DNA of 64,000 bases from Bacteroidota bacterium. GTDB taxonomy: Bacteria > Bacteroidota > Bacteroidia > Chitinophagales > Chitinophagaceae. The translations under genes were made by a program, and so were the position numbers. Below are positions 1 through 9,691 of this stretch, one piece after another (positions within the stretch are counted from its first letter, which is position 1; the number at the start of each line of letters is the position of its first letter). Below the pieces are notes generated by a model. It saw only the letters and a program-made list of their open reading frames with translations, did no database searches and was not told the origin of the DNA. The stretch spans positions 124,001 to 188,000 of the forward strand of contig CANHGW010000001.1 of the NCBI GenBank assembly GCA_947460175.1, given 5' to 3'.

Positions 1-1267
1 AGTTTCCTAAAAATAAACCAGTCAAACCACCAGATATGAATAAGGATACAAACCCAATTGCAAATAACATAGGAACTGTGAAACGAATATTTCCTTTGAA
101 GATAGTCGTCAACCAGTTAAATACTTTTACGGCCGATGGAATGGCAATAAGCAACGTTAGTAATACAAATACACCACCTAAGAATGGACTCATTCCAGTT
201 ACAAACATATGATGTGCCCATACTAAGAATGCTAGAACTGTAATTCCTATAAGCGATAATATCATAGCAAGGTATCCAAAGATTGGTTTTCTTGAATGGG
301 TAGATAAAATTTCTGATGCCATACCCATAGCTGGTAACATAATGATATAAACCTCTGGATGTCCTAAGAACCAGAATAAATGTTGATACAAAATTGGTGA
401 TCCACCTACATTTGGTAATGCTTTTCCTGCAATGTAAATTTCAGATAAATAGAAACTTGTACCAGCATGACGATCCATTAATAACAACACTGCTGCTGAA
501 AGTAATACAGGGAAAGAAAGTACTCCTAAAATAGCAGTGAATAAGAATGCCCATATTGTTAAAGGCATACGTGTCATACTCATGCCTGTTGTACGCATGT
601 TTAAGATAGTTACGATATAGTTTAAACCACCTAACAATGAAGACACAACAAATAATGCCATACTAATTAACCATAAATCCATACCAATACCAGAACCCAT
701 TGAAGCTTCTTTCAATGCACTCAAAGGAGGATAGGTAGTCCAACCACCTGATGCTGGTCCTGTAGAAACAAATAAAGATGCAAACATAACCAAACCTGCA
801 ACTGCAAAAAACCAATAAGAAAGCATATTCAAGAAGGGCGAGGCCATATCACGAGCACCTATCTGCAAGGGGATTAAGAAATTACTAAATGTACCACTTA
901 AGCCAGCCGTTAATACGAAAAATACTAATACTGTACCATGAATAGTTATTAATCCATAATACATTTCAGGATCAATAATACCTCCTGGAGCCCAGTCACC
1001 TAAAAAGTAACTTAGTACTTTAAATGATTCTCCTGGATAACCCAATTGAAGACGAAAAAGTACAGACATTAAGCCTCCAACTATTGCCCAAAAAATACCA
1101 GTCACTAAAAACTGACGCGATATGATTTTATGGTCCATGCTGAACACATACTTTGAAAAAAAGTGTTGTTTGTGCTCATGATGATCGTGATGTCCATGAT
1201 CATCATGTCCATGATCGGAATGATGGGTATGTACCTCGTGTTGATGTAATGTAGCTTCGTTACTCAT
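1..1267 (-). CDS. ctaD: Cytochrome c oxidase subunit I (3' end cut by window)
   Basis: Haem-copper oxidase catalytic subunit of an aa3-type terminal oxidase. About 422 residues are visible; the C-terminus lies beyond the left edge. Hallmarks seen: the haem-ligand helix TIHGTVLVFF, the CuB His-Tyr motif GHPEVYIIMLP, and the following HHMF pair. The start is the ATG complementary to 1265-1267, just behind ctaC. The first 35 residues are extraordinary, with 14 histidines mixed with Asp, Gly and Glu before the family homology begins at VFSMDHKIISRQF. It is the last visible gene of the act-cta operon; subunits III and IV would be expected further left, outside the window. Family identity is certain; the function of the histidine tail is unknown. 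Confidence 0.96.
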   Translation of the reverse strand, partial: MSNEATLHQHEVHTHHSDHGHDDHGHHDHHEHKQHFFSKYVFSMDHKIISRQFLVTGIFWAIVGGLMSVLFRLQLGYPGESFKVLSYFLGDWAPGGIIDPEMYYGLITIHGTVLVFFVLTAGLSGTFSNFLIPLQIGARDMASPFLNMLSYWFFAVAGLVMFASLFVSTGPASGGWTTYPPLSALKEASMGSGIGMDLWLISMALFVVSSLLGGLNYIVTILNMRTTGMSMTRMPLTIWAFLFTAILGVLSFPVLLSAAVLLLMDRHAGTSFYLSEIYIAGKALPNVGGSPILYQHLFWFLGHPEVYIIMLPAMGMASEILSTHSRKPIFGYLAMILSLIGITVLAFLVWAHHMFVTGMSPFLGGVFVLLTLLIAIPSAVKVFNWLTTIFKGNIRFTVPMLFAIGFVSLFISGGLTGLFLGN

Positions 1268-1280
1268 TTTATATTCTTAT

Positions 1281-2324
1281 TTATTTCATTGTTATTTTTT
1301 TTGCAGAATCTGCAGGGGCTTCCACTGGTTTAGCAGCTGGAAATTCATCAGGGTGATTTTGAACATAATATGATTGCTGTTTAGCCATCCATGCATCATG
1401 TTCTGCTTGTGTTTCAACTACTACGACCGCTCTCATAGAGTAATGTCCTTTACCGCACATTTGATCGCAAGATATTTCATATACAAATTCTTCATTCCCA
1501 GTTTTAGCTTTCATTTCTGTAGTTGTAACTGTTGGTGTAAACCAAAGTCTTGTTGTAATTCCTGGTACGGCATCCATTTTCATTCTGAAATGTGATAATC
1601 CAACATCATGAATAACATCACGAGAACCAATAATTAATTCAACAGGTTTCCCTTTAATTAATCTTAATTCACCATTCTGTACAATAATGTCATCCATATT
1701 GGCTTTGTCTTTCCAATCCTGTCCTAACACATTATCTTTATCATTGATATTTGTAAAATATCGTTTGCCTAAAACACCATCAGCCCCAGGATAACGAGAT
1801 ATCCAGTTGAATTGTTTTCCAACAATCTCAATTTGCATTGCACCTTTTGGCGCATCTCCAGTCATTTGGAACCAAGATTTTAAACCAATAGCTACCAATA
1901 CCGCCATTGCTAAGGCTGGAACTGTTGTCCAGATCATCTCTAACTTGTTGCTATGAGAGAAAAACAATGGTTTACGGTTTTCATCACGTTGATATTTAAA
2001 AGCAAACCAAAATAATAGAAATTGGGTTAATAGAAATACTATACCAGTAACTATCAACGTTACCATAAACATAAAATCATATTGCTCTCCATGATCTGAA
2101 GCCGCAGCAGGCCCCATCAATGGCATCATGTATTTGTGACATGCATAAAAGCCTATCATTAATGTAGCAAACAAAATGAGCATTGAAAAGCCCAATAGCT
2201 TGTTTCTTTTCTTATCAAATAAATCTTCTCCTTGAATACTTGCTACCAATTCACTTGATCGTGATACCTGATAAAGGACCACAAAAATCAAAGCGACTAG
2301 AAGTACTAACAATAATCCTGACAT
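1281..2324 (-). CDS. ctaC: Cytochrome c oxidase subunit II
   Basis: CuA-carrying subunit that accepts electrons from cytochrome c and passes them to subunit I. 347 residues. Hydrophobic stretches lie near residues 1-20, 43-62, 83-111 and 127-152, more than the usual two, then the periplasmic cupredoxin domain. CuA ligands are visible: His239 in DVIHDVG, then Cys286, Cys290, His294 and Met297 in CDQMCGKGHYSM. There is no C-terminal cytochrome c domain, so this is not a caa3-type subunit; the cytochrome domains of ActE and ActA next door probably serve as donors. It sits 13 nt after actF and 13 nt before ctaD, clearly one operon. Confidence 0.96.
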   Translation of the reverse strand: MSGLLLVLLVALIFVVLYQVSRSSELVASIQGEDLFDKKRNKLLGFSMLILFATLMIGFYACHKYMMPLMGPAAASDHGEQYDFMFMVTLIVTGIVFLLTQFLLFWFAFKYQRDENRKPLFFSHSNKLEMIWTTVPALAMAVLVAIGLKSWFQMTGDAPKGAMQIEIVGKQFNWISRYPGADGVLGKRYFTNINDKDNVLGQDWKDKANMDDIIVQNGELRLIKGKPVELIIGSRDVIHDVGLSHFRMKMDAVPGITTRLWFTPTVTTTEMKAKTGNEEFVYEISCDQMCGKGHYSMRAVVVVETQAEHDAWMAKQQSYYVQNHPDEFPAAKPVEAPADSAKKITMK

Positions 2325-2337
2325 AAATAGTGTTGTT

Positions 2338-3567
2338 TTAGCTTATATGAATGATTGTTTCTTTTAATAATGGATTGTTTTGAGGCACCAAAGGTGCTTT
2401 TGTCAATTTATTACTAACTAAAAATATAATTAGACCGATGAATCCGCAAACGATTCCGATTTCAAACCAACCGATATGCCAATTTTCTCCAACTGTTGCT
2501 GGCATTACCATTTGATAAAAATCGATCCAATGACCTAACAATATCAATACAGCAACCAAAGATACGACAAAGTAGTTTCTTTTATTTGGTCGAGGCATCA
2601 ATATTAATATTGGGCAAACGAAATTAAGTATGATGTTAATCCAATAAAAAAACTTATAAGGTCCATGCATACGAATTTGAAAATAAATTGTTTCCTCCGG
2701 AATATTCGCATACCATATCAACATAAATTGAGAAAACCATAAATACGTCCAGAAGATACTAAATGCAAACATGAACTTTCCTACGTCATGAACATGCTCG
2801 TCTGTTACGATTTCAAGATAACCATGGCGCTTAGTGTATAGAATCCACAACATAATCATACTCATACCACTTACAAACGAACTAGCAAAAGTATACCAGC
2901 TAAACATGGTTGAAAACCAATGTGAATCTAGACTCATAATCCATAACCAAGGAATAGTAGAAGCTAATGACAATGCGAATACAAATATAAATCCTGCTGA
3001 TACATTAAAATTAGCCCAATAAGTTTTAGTCGATCCTTTAGCCTCTGAATCTTGACGAACTGATAACTCGCGAATTTTCACACCAAACCAACCCCACAAT
3101 GCAAGTACAATGACCGTCCATATTGTAAAAAATGGTTTGCTTAAGAAAAAGTTTTTCAGTGCGTTTAATGAGTTCTTAGGAATGTAATCCCCTCCATGTT
3201 CGTTTTTACCAAGCCAATGATAGATATTATGATTGTCGGTCCATATAAGTGTAAGCAATACAACACCAGCTATGATAGCTAATACCCATACAATACTACC
3301 AATAGCTTCTGGTATTCTTCGGAAAGAAACAATCCATGCACCTTGTGCAAGCGTAGTTGCACTCAAGATAAATATACTCGCTAAGCTGATTAGCAAAAAG
3401 AAAATACTATTTTGTAGTAATACAGCCCAAAAACGATTTTGAGCCATTTGGTCTTTGGACATTAATAACAAACCAGCACCAGCCAATAAGGTAATTACAC
3501 CTATTGCTAATAGGACCATACTGGTTGTTTTCAATTTTGCTGGGACTTTAAATTCTTGATTTAACAT
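2338..3567 (-). CDS. actF: Alternative complex III subunit ActF
   Basis: Integral membrane subunit of the quinol:cytochrome c / oxygen oxidoreductase called alternative complex III. 409 residues with about ten hydrophobic segments spread over the whole length and no cofactor motifs, as usual for ActF, which resembles ActC but lacks its quinol-binding features. The assignment rests on polytopic character, length and fixed gene order between actE and the oxidase subunits. The ATG at 3565-3567 is well placed. The C-terminal tail NNPLLKETIIHIS is predicted cytoplasmic. Confidence 0.93.
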   Translation of the reverse strand: MLNQEFKVPAKLKTTSMVLLAIGVITLLAGAGLLLMSKDQMAQNRFWAVLLQNSIFFLLISLASIFILSATTLAQGAWIVSFRRIPEAIGSIVWVLAIIAGVVLLTLIWTDNHNIYHWLGKNEHGGDYIPKNSLNALKNFFLSKPFFTIWTVIVLALWGWFGVKIRELSVRQDSEAKGSTKTYWANFNVSAGFIFVFALSLASTIPWLWIMSLDSHWFSTMFSWYTFASSFVSGMSMIMLWILYTKRHGYLEIVTDEHVHDVGKFMFAFSIFWTYLWFSQFMLIWYANIPEETIYFQIRMHGPYKFFYWINIILNFVCPILILMPRPNKRNYFVVSLVAVLILLGHWIDFYQMVMPATVGENWHIGWFEIGIVCGFIGLIIFLVSNKLTKAPLVPQNNPLLKETIIHIS

Positions 3568-3605
3568 CTTCTATCAGTTTTTATATAGATTAGTTTTAAA
3601 TAGGA

Positions 3606-4289
3606 TTAATGAGGTTTTGCAGTTTCGGGTGCTTTGGCAGTTTCAGGTGCTTTGGCATCTACTTTTACTGAATCTTTTTTAGTTTCAGTTGTAGATGTTT
3701 TTATCATCGTAAATGCTTGACCTCCATTTTCACTTTGTACTTTTTTGATATAAGCCACTACTTGCCAACGTTGTTTTGTATCTAATTGACTTGCATACGA
3801 TCCCATAGCATTTTTACCATACACTATACCATGATAAATTCTACCTTCTGACATTTTAAGGTATTTTTCACCACTTTTTAAATTAGCAGGCATAGCCGCA
3901 AATTTACCACTTGAATACAAAGGACCATTCCCGTCAAGCGCAGTTCCATGGCAGATTCCGCAATAGATCATGTATAAACGTTGCCCTTCTTCTACATCTT
4001 TTTCCGCCAAATTGATATTACAAGTATGAGCGTTTGCTAATAATGTATCATTCTCTCCAATATGGTCAGGCAATGACTGTTCACGTGCGACAGTTCCTGG
4101 AGCAGGCATTTTAGTGTAAGAGCCTTTTTCGGCTTCAATTTTTTCTGTTCCATTGTAATAATCCACCGCTCTAGAATAAACCATATCTGGAGCGTAGGTT
4201 TTACCTGGATTTCTTCTGTACTCGCTACCGCAAGACGCTATAAGTCCTGTAGTGGTTACGAATAATATGAATATACTTAACTTCTTCAT
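3606..4289 (-). CDS. actE: Alternative complex III monohaem cytochrome c subunit ActE
   Basis: Membrane-anchored cytochrome c of alternative complex III, passing electrons toward the oxidase. 227 residues. A lipoprotein signal ends at Cys20 (LIASC), implying a lipid anchor. The haem site is CGICH at residues 110-114; the candidate distal Met lies in GKNAMGSY. The C-terminal tail after about residue 195 is low-complexity and contains repeats of KAPETA. It starts 5 nt behind actD, suggesting translational coupling. Confidence 0.95.
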   Translation of the reverse strand: MKKLSIFILFVTTTGLIASCGSEYRRNPGKTYAPDMVYSRAVDYYNGTEKIEAEKGSYTKMPAPGTVAREQSLPDHIGENDTLLANAHTCNINLAEKDVEEGQRLYMIYCGICHGTALDGNGPLYSSGKFAAMPANLKSGEKYLKMSEGRIYHGIVYGKNAMGSYASQLDTKQRWQVVAYIKKVQSENGGQAFTMIKTSTTETKKDSVKVDAKAPETAKAPETAKPH

Positions 4290-4294
4290 GAGAA

Positions 4295-4876
4295 TTATGC
4301 TAGTTGTTGTTGAATTTCGTAATCTTCTTTTTTATCAAATCGACCATACCACCACTCTGATTCAGCTATCTGAATGTTAGTTTCTACAGCTCCAGTTGAC
4401 TTTAAAAACGCTTCAGTTTCTGCAGCATTGCTATCATCTACTTCAATAGCCATTACAAACAAGTCGTCTGTTTGTCTTGGATGAAAGATATGTTTTTTTA
4501 CACCCGGCATGATTTGATTCAAATAACAAAACGTCAAAACCATTCCTACTGCTGCAAATAATACAGTCAACTCAAATGTGATAGGAATGAAAGCAGGTAA
4601 TGGAAAATGTGGTTTACCACCAAAATTCTGAGGCCAGTCAGTTGTAAATATCCAACCCATAAAACCTAATGCCGTACAAGTACCAGTAATACCATAGATA
4701 AAACCAGCAATGTGCAAATCACTTTCTTTTTCTCCTAAAGCTACATCTAATCCATGCACTGCAAAGGGAGTGTATACATCATGGATTTTATAACCCGAGC
4801 CACGAACTTTCTTCACTGCTGGGAATAAAACTGCTTCATCGTCGTAAGCTGCTACAGCAAATTTTTTTATACTCAT
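4295..4876 (-). CDS. actD: Alternative complex III subunit ActD (DUF3341)
   Basis: Small membrane subunit of alternative complex III, 193 residues. The N-terminal soluble part contains the family-typical stretch KVRGSGYKIHDVYTPFAVHG, followed by two transmembrane helices near residues 54-78 and 96-119 and a C-terminal soluble domain ending in a run of acidic and glutamine residues. No cofactor motif is present, as expected. Position between actC and actE supports the assignment. The exact role of ActD inside the complex is structural as far as known. Confidence 0.94.
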   Translation of the reverse strand: MSIKKFAVAAYDDEAVLFPAVKKVRGSGYKIHDVYTPFAVHGLDVALGEKESDLHIAGFIYGITGTCTALGFMGWIFTTDWPQNFGGKPHFPLPAFIPITFELTVLFAAVGMVLTFCYLNQIMPGVKKHIFHPRQTDDLFVMAIEVDDSNAAETEAFLKSTGAVETNIQIAESEWWYGRFDKKEDYEIQQQLA

Positions 4877-4941
4877 TTTACTAAAATTATTTTTAATGTT
4901 TTCAGTCGTTTTTATTGAAACTTCCTGATACTTTAAATTGT

Positions 4942-6372
4942 TTAATGATGATGACTTTGTTCTTCTATAAAATGTTCATCCGATTGCTCTTCTATAGCGT
5001 TCATTTTATCTTTATAGTTTTGTCCGCTCGTTTTCAAAATAAATTTAATCTCTGCAATTGCAATGACTGGGAAGTATTTTGCAAATAAAAAGAAGCATGT
5101 AAAGAATAACCCAAATGAACCTAGGTAGAAACCAACCTCTGTCCAGCTTGGAGTGTAATAGCTCCAACTACTTGGAAGATAATCTCTATGCAAAGCCATG
5201 ATGATTACAAAACGTTCAAACCACATCCCGATATTTACGATAATACTCATAAAGAACGTAAACCAAATATTTCGTCGTAAGTTTTTGAACCAAAATAACT
5301 GAGGCGAAACCACATTACAAGTCATCATTGCCCAATAAGCCCACCAATATGGTCCCATTACACGCAAACGAAATGCCTCTTGCTCCCATAATACACCACT
5401 GTAATAAGCGATGAATAACTCTGTCAAATAAGCAACACCTACAATTGACCCTGTTAATACAATTACTTTATTCATTGCTTCAATATGTCCAATTGTAATA
5501 TATTCTTGTAAGTTTAAAACTTTACGTGTAATAACTAAAAGGGTTTGTACCATTGCAAAACCAGAAAATACCGCACCAGCAACGAAGTAAGGAGGGAAGA
5601 TAGTTGTATGCCATCCAGGTACTATAGATGTAGCAAAGTCAAACGATACAATTGTGTGTACAGAAAGTACAAGTGGAGTACTCAAACCAGCTAATACCAA
5701 CGATAACATTTCATGACGTTGCCAATGTTTTGCACTACCAGCCCATCCAAATGATGCTAAGCCATAAAGTCTTTTTCTTAATTTAGTTTTAGCACGATCA
5801 CGAATTGTAGCAAAATCAGGTATTAAACCAGAATACCAGAATAATAATGAGACAGTAAAGTAAGTTGAAATCGCAAATACGTCCCACAACAAAGGTGAAA
5901 TAAAATTTGGCCAAAGTGGACCACGTGTATTCCCATAAGGCAATACGAAGAAGGCATCCCATACACGGCCCATGTGCCATATCGGGAACTGCCCAGCACA
6001 CATTACAGCAAAAATAGTCATCGCTTCAGCAGCTCGGTTTACACCTGTACGCCATCCCTGACGGAATAGTAACAAGATGGCTGATATCAACGTACCAGCA
6101 TGACCAATACCTACCCACCAAACGAAGTTGGTAATATCCCAACCCCATCCGATTGTTTTGTTCAGGTTCCAAACCCCTGTACCCCAGTAAACTTCCCAAC
6201 CTACACTAAATGCTCCAAACGCTAAAAGCGCAGCTGAAAGGAAAAAACCAATTTTCCATAGCTTGGTAGGTGGATTCTCAATAGGAGCACAGATATCTTC
6301 AGTTACCTGATGATAATCTTTGTTGCCATCTACTAAGGCTTCTCTAATAACCGATTCGTACTTTAAATGCAT
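4942..6372 (-). CDS. actC: Alternative complex III quinol-oxidising membrane subunit ActC
   Basis: NrfD/PsrC-like integral membrane subunit carrying the quinol-binding site of alternative complex III. 476 residues with about ten transmembrane helices. Family-typical segments include WWVGIGHAGTLISAILLL and MWFERFVIIMALHRDYLPSSW. The C-terminus ends in an acidic, histidine-capped tail (EEQSHHH), echoing the histidine-rich extensions of ActB and oxidase subunit I. The ATG at 6370-6372 is unambiguous. It lies 62 nt behind actB. Confidence 0.96.
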   Translation of the reverse strand: MHLKYESVIREALVDGNKDYHQVTEDICAPIENPPTKLWKIGFFLSAALLAFGAFSVGWEVYWGTGVWNLNKTIGWGWDITNFVWWVGIGHAGTLISAILLLFRQGWRTGVNRAAEAMTIFAVMCAGQFPIWHMGRVWDAFFVLPYGNTRGPLWPNFISPLLWDVFAISTYFTVSLLFWYSGLIPDFATIRDRAKTKLRKRLYGLASFGWAGSAKHWQRHEMLSLVLAGLSTPLVLSVHTIVSFDFATSIVPGWHTTIFPPYFVAGAVFSGFAMVQTLLVITRKVLNLQEYITIGHIEAMNKVIVLTGSIVGVAYLTELFIAYYSGVLWEQEAFRLRVMGPYWWAYWAMMTCNVVSPQLFWFKNLRRNIWFTFFMSIIVNIGMWFERFVIIMALHRDYLPSSWSYYTPSWTEVGFYLGSFGLFFTCFFLFAKYFPVIAIAEIKFILKTSGQNYKDKMNAIEEQSDEHFIEEQSHHH

Positions 6373-6434
6373 ATCTTTTTCTTTTTTTTCAATTGTCGTT
6401 AGACAGTTGTTAGATATATTAATTTCTTTTTCTA

Positions 6435-9400
6435 TTATACATGATGTTCTGCTTCAGCACTGTGTCCACTATGTTCAGGATTAGCACTTTGTAAAACATT
6501 GGTATTTCTAATTTTTGATAAATAGTTCACATTTGGCAACGTATGTATTTCTTCCAATACATGGAATACACGTTCTTTTTGTTCTTCGTATCTTAATTTG
6601 TAGATTGAACTTGCAGTGTCATTTACATTTCCAAATACAATAGCATCAGTAGGACAAGCTTGCTGACAAGCTGTTCTTGCTTCACCATCATTCATGGTTC
6701 TACCTTGTTTCTTAGCTGTAGCTTTTGCTCCTTGAAGACGTTGTACGCAGAAAGTACATTTTTCCATTACCCCACGACTACGTACTGTCACATCTGGATT
6801 CAATACCATACGCGTGATATTGTTATTGATATCATCTCGACGTCCATCTTCATATGCGTTATCATCAAAACAATCTGCTTCATTCCAGTCTCTCCAGTTG
6901 AAGCGACGTACTTTATAAGGGCAGTTGTTAGCACAATAACGAGTACCGATACAACGATTGTAAGCCATTTGGTTAATACCTTCACTACTATGATTGGTTG
7001 CATTTACAGGACACACATTTTCACATGGTGCATTGTCACAATGCTGACAAATCATGGGTTGAAACAAGGTCTGAATTGAATCTGGCTTGCTTGGATCTCC
7101 AGCAAAATAACGATCGATACGAATCCAATGCATATCATGAGCAAGCAATACTTGGTTTTTACCGACAACAGAAACATTGTTCTCTGCTTGACAAGCAATA
7201 GTACATGATCCACAACCAACGCAACTACTCAAATCAATACTCATACCCCATTTCATTCCCAATGATTCATGATTAGGATAGAGAGTACCATTTTTACGAT
7301 AAGCATCTTGCCAGTCTTGGTCTGCCTTAGTAGGTTCTATGTGTGCATTGGCCTCATGACCACCTTCACCATGTCCTCCACCTGCTTCAAAACTGTGTGT
7401 ATAATGACCCAATTCTTCTTTTCTTTCATTGAAAAGTTCCATTGGATTCTTTTTAAATTCATCGAATGTAAACTCGTGAATAATTGGACGATCATTTTGA
7501 TAGCTATGATGTGTTTGTGTGATTGCTAATGGATATGTTGCAGAAGTACCCGTTAATTCTACATCAGAAGCATAGAAATAGGCATTTCCATTTTCTCCTT
7601 TCGAAACCATAGGGTAAACGTTAATACCAGTTCCAGCTGCTGCTTTTCCTGCTCCTTTATCACGACCATAACCAACTGCCACAGCAATTACATCATCATG
7701 CATACCTGGCAATACCAATACAGGTAGTTTTATTTCTTTTCCACCTGATTTGATACTAAATACTTTTTTCTCACGTTGAACTTCGTTCAAGTCAGTATGT
7801 TCGGCACCCATTGCTTTTGCGCGATTAGGCGACATTAATACATAGTTGTCCCAAGTACATTTTGTAATTGGATCTGGCAATTCTTGTAACCATGGATTAT
7901 TACTCCATGCACCTCCACGACCAATACCTACCTTTTCGTAGATAATCATTTCGGGCTTACCATCTGCGCTACCTTTCATTGCTGCAATCTTTGCAGTTGC
8001 ATCAGCTACATTTCCTGAGAATGATGCACCTGACATTGGCATAGCTTCTGGCTCAATTAGACCACTTTGGATTGCTGCGTCAAACGCACCTTCACCTCCA
8101 AGTTTACCCATCCAATATGATTTTACAAAATCATAGTGTGAAATAGGATTACCACTCCACTTCAATAAAGACTCCGCAAAATGACGAGTTTTAAATAATG
8201 GATTGATAGTTGGTTGCATTAATGATGTATAACCAGTATGTGGCTCAGCATCACCCCAACTTTCAAGCCAATGATGAGTAGGTGCTGCAACTTTACACAC
8301 TTGTGTAGTTTCATCATTACGATCGTTGAACGAAACGGATAATTTCAACGAAGGTAATTTTCCTTTGATTACCTCACCATGGATAGTATCATAAACTGGA
8401 TTACAATCCAAGAACATTGCACCACCCACTTGGCCATTTTTCAATGCCTCAGCGAATGCATTCATGTCTGAATCATTTCCTTGTTTTGTATTATTAACTG
8501 AACCAAATGAAATTGTAGTACCTAAGGCCCCAATTGCATTGTTGATTGCATTAACTATTGTTTGTACATTAGGGTCATTGCTTCCGCATACCACTAATGC
8601 ATTGCCTTTGTTGGCATTTAAATCAGCCGCAATTTTTTTAATCGCTTCGTTTATACTAGGAGAAACTGTAGCAGCACCTCCATTTAAAGCATTTAATAAA
8701 CCCAATGCAACAGCACCGTACTGAGATGGCTTGCAAGTGTAACGCTCATCGGCACTACTTCCTGTCAAACTCATCATTCCTTCCAATTGGTAGTGCTTAC
8801 TCATCATAAGATTTTTAGCACTTATTTTACGTCCTTTACTGTATTGTTTTGCATAAATTTCTGGTGAAATCCATGTTCCTAAAAAATCCGCCCCAATACT
8901 TACAATTACCTTTGCATTGTCAAATCTATAAGCCGGCACAGCTCGCTTGCCAAATGATGATAAATTTGCATCCAATAAGCCACTGTAAGACACTGCATCA
9001 TACATAACGTGTTTCGCAGTCGGGTATTTTGAAGCAAAAGCAGCAACAGCCTGAGCAGTCGATGCACTATTTAATGTAGATGTAATGATATAAAGTGGTG
9101 CACCGCCCAAACCAGCTAATGCATCCATCACCATTTTATCAACGGCTTCCCATGTACTTTCTTTTCCTTCGATGGTTGGAAATTTAAGACGAGTTGCATC
9201 ATATAAATTTAAAACTGAACCTTGGATACGGGCTGTTGTAGCACCTCCGGTCAATTTACTATCAAAATTACCTTCCACTTTAATAGGACGACCTTCACGT
9301 GTACGAACCAATACAGGTACTGCTTCGCCGCCGTCTACATAGGTAGAAGCGTACATCAAAGGTACCCCTGGTGTTACATTTTCTGGCTTGATTGCATAAG

Positions 9401-9623
9401 GAATCGCCTTACGCACTTCCATTTCACAACTTGCAGCCATTGTAGCTGCAACAGTACTGAAACCTAAATACTTCAAGAAATCTCTTCGTGATGTAGTTGC
9501 TTCAGCAATGGATTCAACACCGGCAAATGGAAGATCTTCACGAAACTCGTTCGCTACTTGATCATTGAACTTATCTGAAGGGTTTAATTCTTCAAGTCCT
9601 TTCCAATATTGTTTTTTACTCAT
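6435..9623 (-). CDS. actB: Alternative complex III iron-sulfur subunit ActB (molybdopterin oxidoreductase-like)
   Basis: Large periplasmic subunit of alternative complex III, 1062 residues from the ATG at 9623 (a TTG eight codons upstream is open but unlikely). A Tat signal with RR at residues 46-47 (SRRDFLKYLGFS) exports it folded. The first two thirds resemble molybdopterin oxidoreductases, a domain known to have lost its molybdenum cofactor in this family. The last third has four ferredoxin-like Cys groups: CVGCGSCTIAC; CQHCDNAPCENVCP; CIGTRYCANNCP; and CTFC with CQQACP. In the third group Thr replaces one Cys, which fits the single [3Fe-4S] cluster of the family. A His/Gly-rich insert (GGGHGEGGH) and a His-rich C-terminus are present. 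Confidence 0.96.
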   Translation of the reverse strand: MSKKQYWKGLEELNPSDKFNDQVANEFREDLPFAGVESIAEATTSRRDFLKYLGFSTVAATMAASCEMEVRKAIPYAIKPENVTPGVPLMYASTYVDGGEAVPVLVRTREGRPIKVEGNFDSKLTGGATTARIQGSVLNLYDATRLKFPTIEGKESTWEAVDKMVMDALAGLGGAPLYIITSTLNSASTAQAVAAFASKYPTAKHVMYDAVSYSGLLDANLSSFGKRAVPAYRFDNAKVIVSIGADFLGTWISPEIYAKQYSKGRKISAKNLMMSKHYQLEGMMSLTGSSADERYTCKPSQYGAVALGLLNALNGGAATVSPSINEAIKKIAADLNANKGNALVVCGSNDPNVQTIVNAINNAIGALGTTISFGSVNNTKQGNDSDMNAFAEALKNGQVGGAMFLDCNPVYDTIHGEVIKGKLPSLKLSVSFNDRNDETTQVCKVAAPTHHWLESWGDAEPHTGYTSLMQPTINPLFKTRHFAESLLKWSGNPISHYDFVKSYWMGKLGGEGAFDAAIQSGLIEPEAMPMSGASFSGNVADATAKIAAMKGSADGKPEMIIYEKVGIGRGGAWSNNPWLQELPDPITKCTWDNYVLMSPNRAKAMGAEHTDLNEVQREKKVFSIKSGGKEIKLPVLVLPGMHDDVIAVAVGYGRDKGAGKAAAGTGINVYPMVSKGENGNAYFYASDVELTGTSATYPLAITQTHHSYQNDRPIIHEFTFDEFKKNPMELFNERKEELGHYTHSFEAGGGHGEGGHEANAHIEPTKADQDWQDAYRKNGTLYPNHESLGMKWGMSIDLSSCVGCGSCTIACQAENNVSVVGKNQVLLAHDMHWIRIDRYFAGDPSKPDSIQTLFQPMICQHCDNAPCENVCPVNATNHSSEGINQMAYNRCIGTRYCANNCPYKVRRFNWRDWNEADCFDDNAYEDGRRDDINNNITRMVLNPDVTVRSRGVMEKCTFCVQRLQGAKATAKKQGRTMNDGEARTACQQACPTDAIVFGNVNDTASSIYKLRYEEQKERVFHVLEEIHTLPNVNYLSKIRNTNVLQSANPEHSGHSAEAEHHV

Positions 9624-9691
9624 ATTATACTGGTTGTCAGTTGACAATATTTTTAATTCTCTTGTTAATTTAATTTCCTATTTCTAAAAAA

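Noticed and set aside
6660-7529. Several ORFs of 60-140 codons opposite actB
   Set aside because: They are opposite-strand shadows of a strongly conserved gene and show no protein-like features.
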